From CAZJYI01 sp964550025 (GTDB lineage: Bacteria; Verrucomicrobiota; Kiritimatiellia; UBA8416; CAYOBW01): a stretch of 37,932 bases of DNA. Made by a program: the position numbers and the translations under genes. Positions 33,722 through 37,932 of the stretch are shown piece after piece (position 1 is the stretch's first letter; each line of letters starts with the position of its first letter). The notes under the pieces were generated by a model. That model saw only the letters and a list, made by a program, of their open reading frames with translations, had not been told where the DNA came from and ran no database searches. The stretch is from contig CAZJYI010000118.1 in NCBI GenBank assembly GCA_964550025.1, forward strand, positions 1-37,932, in the 5' to 3' direction.

Positions 33722-34810
33722 ATGAGTGAGTTCATACAATTGCACGTATTGACATCGTACGGACCGTCGAACCTCAACCGCGACGACCTGAACAGACCCA
33801 AAACCGCGGTCATGGGTGGCGTGACGCGCCTGCGTATCTCGTCCCAGAGCCTGAAACGCGCCTGGCGAACGTCGGCGCTGTTTGAAGAGGCGGTTGCCGG
33901 CCACATCGGCATCCGCACGAAGGAGATGGGAGTCAAGATCCACGAAGCTCTGATTGCGGGGAGGACTTTGTCCGGTGTTCTCGCCGGTGAGGACGTTGCC
34001 TCGCGTGACCCTGTCCAGGAGAAAACGGCTCTCGATCTCGCCAAGACGGTTGCGTCGCACTACGGCAAGTTGACCAAGGGAAAAGGCGTGGCGGGACTGC
34101 GCACGGAGCAACTCGTGCACTACGCTCCCGAGGAGATCGAGGCCATTGACGGCGTGTTGGCAAGAGTCGGCAGTGACGATATCGAGATCGAAGATGCCTT
34201 GCCCGTCCGCGGCAGAACCCGTGCCCTTGACATAGCCATGTTCGGCCGCATGCTCGCCGACACGCCGGCCAGCAATATCGAGGCAGCCGTCCAGGTGGCG
34301 CATGCGCTGAGTGTTCACGGTGTCGTTGTCGAGGACGACTATTTCTCCGCCGTGGACGACCTCAACACGGGCGAGGAATCCGCGGGGTCCGCGCATCTCG
34401 GGGAGGTCGAGTTTGGCGCGGGGTTGTTCTACGAGTACGTCTGCATCAATCGAACCGAACTCGTCAGGAACGTGGGCGGTGACGCGGGATTGGCCGCGCG
34501 TGGCCTCAAGGCGTTGATCGAGTGCATTGCCAAGGTGGCGCCGACGGGCAAGCAGAACAGCTTCGCGTCGCGCGCCTACGCCTCATACATCCGTGTGGAA
34601 AAGGGCGGCCAGCAGCCGCGTTCGCTTGCGGTCGCGTTTCTGAAGCCGGTCAATTTGCCAGACTACCTGGCCGACAGCATCGAGCGTTTGGAGAGCACGG
34701 CCGCGCGCATGGATGGCGCCTACGGGGCCTGTTGTGATGCCGTTTGCATTATGAACACGGTCAGTGGTGAAGGCTCCCTCGCCGAGATCACGGCTTTCGT
34801 GGAGGACTGA
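33722..34810 (+). CDS. cas7e: Cascade backbone subunit Cas7e (CasC, Cse4)
   Basis: 362 residues. The N-terminus IQLHVLTSYGPSNLNRDDLNRPKTAVMGG and RLRISSQSLKRAWR is diagnostic of Cas7e. GKQNSFASRA supplies the later conserved loop. Six copies coat the crRNA spacer in known type I-E complexes through the RRM-like palm and thumb. The 31 bp gap from cse2 includes a GGAGGA ribosome-binding site. Confidence 0.95.
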   Translation: MSEFIQLHVLTSYGPSNLNRDDLNRPKTAVMGGVTRLRISSQSLKRAWRTSALFEEAVAGHIGIRTKEMGVKIHEALIAGRTLSGVLAGEDVASRDPVQEKTALDLAKTVASHYGKLTKGKGVAGLRTEQLVHYAPEEIEAIDGVLARVGSDDIEIEDALPVRGRTRALDIAMFGRMLADTPASNIEAAVQVAHALSVHGVVVEDDYFSAVDDLNTGEESAGSAHLGEVEFGAGLFYEYVCINRTELVRNVGGDAGLAARGLKALIECIAKVAPTGKQNSFASRAYASYIRVEKGGQQPRSLAVAFLKPVNLPDYLADSIERLESTAARMDGAYGACCDAVCIMNTVSGEGSLAEITAFVED

Positions 34811-34812
34811 CC

Positions 34813-35610
34813 ATGAAGCACCTTGGTTTCCGGTGCTACGGGCCGCTGGCTTCGTGGGGTGACGTGGCCGTAGGGGTGCATCGCCCGACCTTTGCCGTAC
34901 CGTCTCGTTCGGCGCTGGTAGGCCTCCTTGCGTGTGCCCTTGGGATCACGCGGGATGAAGAGGGGGAACTACGGCGCCTGAGCGACGGCGTTGGGGTTGC
35001 CGTGCGCATGGATGCGAGCGGTACACCGTGCAAGGACTACCACACAGCGCAGGTGCCGCCGCGCAAGCGTGCCCCGAAGGGAGGGCGGTTCCGGACACGG
35101 CGCGACGAGATCCTGGCCGGTGAGCTACAGACTGTGCTGTCCTCGCGTGATTCGGTGGCCGATGCGGTCTCTACCGTCGTGGTGTGGGCGCGTGATGCCG
35201 GAGCACCTCCGTTGGAGGACCTGCAGGAAGCGCTTCGGCAGCCGGCGTTCATACTGTATCTCGGACGCAAGTGCAACCCGCCGGCTCTGCCGCTGCACCC
35301 TCAGATTGTTGAGGCAGATGATCTGCGTGGAGCGTTCGAACGTCTGCGGTTTGACGATGAGCCATTTCTGGCCGGGCTTTCTCGCGACGAGGTGCCCTAT
35401 GTCCATTGGGATGAGGACTACGCCGCACATGGTTTCGACGAGATCCATCTGCGGATGCGCAGAGATCTGCTTCTGTCGAGCAGACGGAGGCAGTTCGCGG
35501 AGCGCAGGGAGTTTCGTGGTGTGTCACGACCGTTGGTACGTACCGATGCGGTGTCCGCGGGAGAAGAGAACGGGGAGGAGCCGACATGTACTTCAGCCGA
35601 ATCGGATTGA
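34813..35610 (+). CDS. cas5e: Cascade subunit Cas5e (CasD)
   Basis: 265 residues, starting 2 bp after cas7e. The N-terminal segment FRCYGPLASWGDVAVGVHRPT then PSRSALVGLLACALG is the Cas5e RRM signature (family PLxSWG and PSKSxVxGLLxxALG). The thumb region contains KDYHTAQ. It caps the 5' handle of the crRNA. The C-terminus runs 25 bp into cas6e, a longer overlap than at other junctions, with a non-conserved acidic tail (GEENGEEPTCTSAESD) that may be dispensable. Confidence 0.93.
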   Translation: MKHLGFRCYGPLASWGDVAVGVHRPTFAVPSRSALVGLLACALGITRDEEGELRRLSDGVGVAVRMDASGTPCKDYHTAQVPPRKRAPKGGRFRTRRDEILAGELQTVLSSRDSVADAVSTVVVWARDAGAPPLEDLQEALRQPAFILYLGRKCNPPALPLHPQIVEADDLRGAFERLRFDDEPFLAGLSRDEVPYVHWDEDYAAHGFDEIHLRMRRDLLLSSRRRQFAERREFRGVSRPLVRTDAVSAGEENGEEPTCTSAESD

Positions 35611-36251
35611 AGCCCAAGGCGCAGCCGGACACGGCTGCCTGGTGTGACGAAACGTACAACGTGCACCGCCTTGTGTGGTCATTCTTCAACAGGGGGGACC
35701 CCGGCGCGAAGCGGGATTTTGTCTTCCGCGCGGAGCTTGGACGTGCCCCGCATATCATGTGCGTGTCGGCTCGCGAACCCGTTGATTCCTCACACAATTG
35801 GCTCGTGGAAACCAAACCGTACGACCCCAAGCTGCGTGCCGGCATGCGTCTGGCGTTCTCGTTGCGCGCGAATCCCGTTGTTAGCCGTCCCGGCAGAGAC
35901 GGGCGTTCTCGCCGGCACGACGTCGTGATGGATGCCAAGTTGCGGTCTCGCGCGCAGGACGGCGAACCGTTCTCGTATCCGGAAGCCGTGCAAGACGCGT
36001 GTTCGTCCTGGTTGACGAGGCGGCAGGACACGATGGGCGTCGAGCTAGTGGGAGAGAGTTTGAAGTGCGATGGGTACCGTGTGCTGCGCATCAGGAGAGG
36101 AAAGGGGCGAGGCGTGATGACGTTGGGGACCGCGGACATCGAGGGCGTGTTGAAGGTTCTTGATCCCGACAGACTTCGCGACGTTCTTTTCTCCGGATTG
36201 GGGCACGGGAAGGGCTTCGGGTGCGGCTTGTTGATGGTGCGTCGCGTATGA
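35586..36251 (+). CDS. cas6e: CRISPR pre-crRNA endoribonuclease Cas6e (CasE, Cse3)
   Basis: 221 residues. MYFSRIGL at the start and VHRLVWSFF at about 26-34 are family-typical; the histidine there is the likely general catalytic residue. RRHDVVMDAK marks the second ferredoxin-like domain. The glycine-rich loop GLGHGKGFGCGLLMVRR ends the protein and contacts RNA. It cuts at the base of the repeat hairpin to leave an 8 nt 5' handle, expected to be CTGAACCG here. The stop overlaps cas1e by 4 bp. Confidence 0.94.
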   Translation: MYFSRIGLKPKAQPDTAAWCDETYNVHRLVWSFFNRGDPGAKRDFVFRAELGRAPHIMCVSAREPVDSSHNWLVETKPYDPKLRAGMRLAFSLRANPVVSRPGRDGRSRRHDVVMDAKLRSRAQDGEPFSYPEAVQDACSSWLTRRQDTMGVELVGESLKCDGYRVLRIRRGKGRGVMTLGTADIEGVLKVLDPDRLRDVLFSGLGHGKGFGCGLLMVRRV

Positions 36252-37147
36252 GCTCGGTATTGCCGAAACTGAAGCGCATACCGCTCAAAGACCGCGTTTC
36301 GATGATCTTCCTCGAACGGGGTGAGTTGGATGTCATCGATGGAGCGTTTGTGTTGGTCGACAGAAGCGGTGTGCGCACGCACATTCCGGTCGGCAGCGTG
36401 GCCTGCCTTCTGCTGGAACCGGGTAGCCGCGTGAGCCACGCGGCCGCGGTACTCGCGGCCCGGGTGGGCTGTCTGCTCATATGGGTCGGTGAAGCGGCCG
36501 TGCGCCTGTATGCCGCGGGCATGCCCGGCGGGGCACGCTCCGACAGGCTGCTGTACCAGGCCAGGTTGGCGCTGGACGAGGGGGCGCGTCTTCGCGTCGT
36601 CCGCAAGATGTATGAGCTGCGCTTCGGCGAGCCGCCGCCGGCAAAGAGGAGTGTGGACCAACTGCGCGGCATCGAAGGCCATCGCGTGAGAGACTTGTAC
36701 CGCCACTTCGCGCAGAGGTATGGCGTGGAGTGGCATGGCAGAGACTACGACCGCGCGGATTGGGAGGGCAGCGACCCGATCAACACCGCGCTCAGCTCGG
36801 CTACGGCCTGTCTCTACGGGGTCACTCACGCTGCCGTTCTGGCAGCCGGATACTCGCCGTCCATCGGGTTCATTCACAGCGGAAAGCCGCTGTCGTTCGT
36901 CTACGATGTTGCCGACCTGGTGAAATTCGAGACGGTCGTGCCCATTGCATTCCAGATCGCGGCCGGGCCGCGCGTGAACTACGACCGCATGACCCGGTTG
37001 GGGTGCCGTGATGCCTTTCGTCAGTCGCGCCTGCTCGAAAGGCTCATTCCGCTGATTGAGGAGGTCCTCGACGCCGGTGGATTGGCAGTGCCGCAACCGG
37101 CTGACGATTGTCAGCCCGTCGCCTTTCAAGAGCCCGAGGAGGTGTGA
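36248..37147 (+). CDS. cas1e: CRISPR adaptation integrase Cas1e
   Basis: 299 residues from ATG at 36248 (overlaps the cas6e stop, ATGA). The metal-binding catalytic residues are visible: E143 in RGIEGHR, H210 in GFIHSGKPLSFVYD, and D220 and D223 in the YDVADL segment. DPINTALSSATACLYG is also conserved. With Cas2e it forms the complex that inserts new spacers at the leader end. The last 15 residues are a non-conserved acidic tail. Confidence 0.95.
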   Translation: MSSVLPKLKRIPLKDRVSMIFLERGELDVIDGAFVLVDRSGVRTHIPVGSVACLLLEPGSRVSHAAAVLAARVGCLLIWVGEAAVRLYAAGMPGGARSDRLLYQARLALDEGARLRVVRKMYELRFGEPPPAKRSVDQLRGIEGHRVRDLYRHFAQRYGVEWHGRDYDRADWEGSDPINTALSSATACLYGVTHAAVLAAGYSPSIGFIHSGKPLSFVYDVADLVKFETVVPIAFQIAAGPRVNYDRMTRLGCRDAFRQSRLLERLIPLIEEVLDAGGLAVPQPADDCQPVAFQEPEEV

Positions 37148-37440
37148 GCGTGGTTGTCGTTGTTACGGAGAACGTCCCGCCAAGGCTGCGCGGGCGGCTT
37201 GCCCTCTGGCTGATCGAAGTCCGGGCAGGTGTGTACGTGGGCGATGTGTCCAAGCGTGTTCGGGAGATGATCTGGCACAATGTGGAAGTAGGCGCAGAGG
37301 ACGGCAACGTTGTCATGGCATGGAACGACTGCAACGAATCCGGCTTCGACTTCATGACCCACGGCCCAAACCGCCGTGCCCCATGCGAAATGGACGGAAT
37401 CAAGCTCGTTTCGTTCTTGCCTGATACGCAAACAAACTAG
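37144..37440 (+). CDS. cas2e: CRISPR adaptation protein Cas2e
   Basis: 98 residues. VVVVTENVPPRLRGRLALWL and VRAGVYVGDVSKRVREMIW closely follow the E. coli-type Cas2. GTG at 37144 gives the same N-terminal length as that protein (MS then five residues then TENVPP) and overlaps the cas1e stop; GTG at 37150 is an alternative with better spacing to GAGGAGG. It bridges two Cas1 dimers in the integration complex. Its stop is 71 bp before the first repeat. Confidence 0.94.
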   Translation: MSVVVVVTENVPPRLRGRLALWLIEVRAGVYVGDVSKRVREMIWHNVEVGAEDGNVVMAWNDCNESGFDFMTHGPNRRAPCEMDGIKLVSFLPDTQTN

Positions 37441-37511
37441 TACCAAGTTCTTTGATAACTGAATAATACCATCTCTTGTAGGTCACAGATACCTCGGTTC
37501 AATATGTTGGT
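37441..37511 (+). promoter_or_regulatory. CRISPR leader
   Basis: A 71 bp AT-rich stretch, unlike the GC-rich surroundings, between cas2e and the first repeat. It contains TTGATA (37452-37457) with a weak -10 candidate CTTGTA 17 bp on, and AATAAT at 37462-37467. In type I-E systems this position holds the array promoter and the integration-factor site; exact boxes here are uncertain. Confidence 0.7.
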
Positions 37512-37932
37512 GTGTTCCCCGCGCACGCGGGGCTGAACCGGAGTAGCCCATCGGGTGGATTGAGACGGTAGAGTGTTCCCCGCGCACGCGGGGCTGAACC
37601 GCCGGCACGGGCCATACAGGGCATACAGAGTGGGTGTTCCCCGCGCACGCGGGGCTGAACCGCTAGCATGCCCTGTCATCCCTGTCATAATTTGGTGTTC
37701 CCCGCGCACGCGGGGCTGAACCGGGAACGGTGGATCTCCGCAAGCTCGCCCGCGAGTGTTCCCCGCGCACGCGGGGCTGAACCGTTGCGCACTGCACCCT
37801 CATCCACTCCGGCATTGTGTTCCCCGCGCACGCGGGGCTGAACCGTCGTCATAGTCTATTATATATATCATATATTGGTGTTCCCCGCGCACGCGGGGCT
37901 GAACCGCGTGATCACTGGCGTTTTGTGCGAAG
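37512..37932 (+). CRISPR. type I-E CRISPR array, 7 repeats seen, open at window end
   Basis: Seven identical 29 bp repeats (starting GTGTTCCCC and ending CTGAACCG) begin at 37512, 37573, 37634, 37695, 37756, 37817 and 37878. Each has a 7 bp stem CCCCGCG/CGCGGGG with a CA centre. The six complete spacers are all exactly 32 bp (37541-37572, 37602-37633, 37663-37694, 37724-37755, 37785-37816, 37846-37877); a seventh is cut at the window edge after 26 bp. Sixty-one bp spacing and the ACCG end are typical of I-E. All repeats are perfect, so the old, degenerate end is not yet reached. Leader side is at 37512, so the first spacer is the newest. Confidence 0.99.

Noticed and set aside
35249..37129. 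626-codon minus-strand frame across cas5e to cas1e
   Set aside because: It runs antisense to genes with full catalytic motifs and has no protein-like features.
37441..37709. Minus-strand frame of 90 codons through the CRISPR array
   Set aside because: It is produced by the open repeat unit itself; repeats of 29 bp with 32 bp spacers are clearly an array.

Overview
The window is GC-rich, densely coded bacterial DNA with no rRNA or tRNA that I can see. The gene families point to a member of the PVC group (Planctomycetota, Lentisphaerota or Kiritimatiellota relatives). The pointers are a hydrazine-synthase-alpha-like protein fused to a sulfatase-modifying-factor-like domain, a very large envelope protein with secretin-type short N-terminal (STN-like) domains, and intergenic simple repeats. 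This placement is inference; no marker gene is present.

Layout. (1) 1-3022, plus strand: the 3' part of a diheme HzsA-like/FGE-like fusion gene, then a TlpA/ResA-like thioredoxin 2 bp downstream. (2) 3009-12298, minus strand: a six-gene type VI secretion (T6SS) operon, read as a TagH-C-terminal-like protein, TssK, TssL, TssM, TagF and an FHA-domain membrane protein. This is the membrane/baseplate-adaptor and regulatory part only; sheath, tube, spike, ATPase and TssJ genes are not in the window. (3) 12461-14613, plus strand: two exported proteins of unknown function (a two-membrane-segment protein and a PDZ protein with a long acidic run), each followed by a clear intrinsic terminator. (4) 14614-15583: about 1 kb without genes but rich in repeats, including a MITE-like element that abuts the next gene. 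(5) 15584-28112, minus strand: two translationally coupled giant envelope genes (1154 and 3023 codons). By eye they consist of three paralogous units, two of them fused, with an internal tandem STN-like duplication. (6) 28113-28852: non-coding DNA with a second copy of the repeat from region 4, nested inverted repeats and the cas promoter. (7) 28853-37440, plus strand: a complete type I-E CRISPR-Cas operon in canonical order cas3-cas8e-cse2-cas7e-cas5e-cas6e-cas1e-cas2e. (8) 37441-37932: an AT-rich leader and a CRISPR array with seven repeats seen, running off the window end.

How it fits together. Cas8e, Cse2, Cas7e, Cas5e and Cas6e form Cascade around crRNAs cut from the array by Cas6e. Cas3 degrades targets, and Cas1e-Cas2e add spacers at the leader end. 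The T6SS genes would build the envelope-spanning TssL-TssM channel and its TssK link to the baseplate, with TagF and FHA proteins as post-translational regulators. The giant genes are the least understood part. Their shared layout (signal peptide, a short PYxxF motif region, long beta-rich body, C-terminal membrane helices) suggests a large periplasm-spanning, inner-membrane-anchored structure. A diverged dispersed repeat lies on each side of this 13 kb block in the same orientation.
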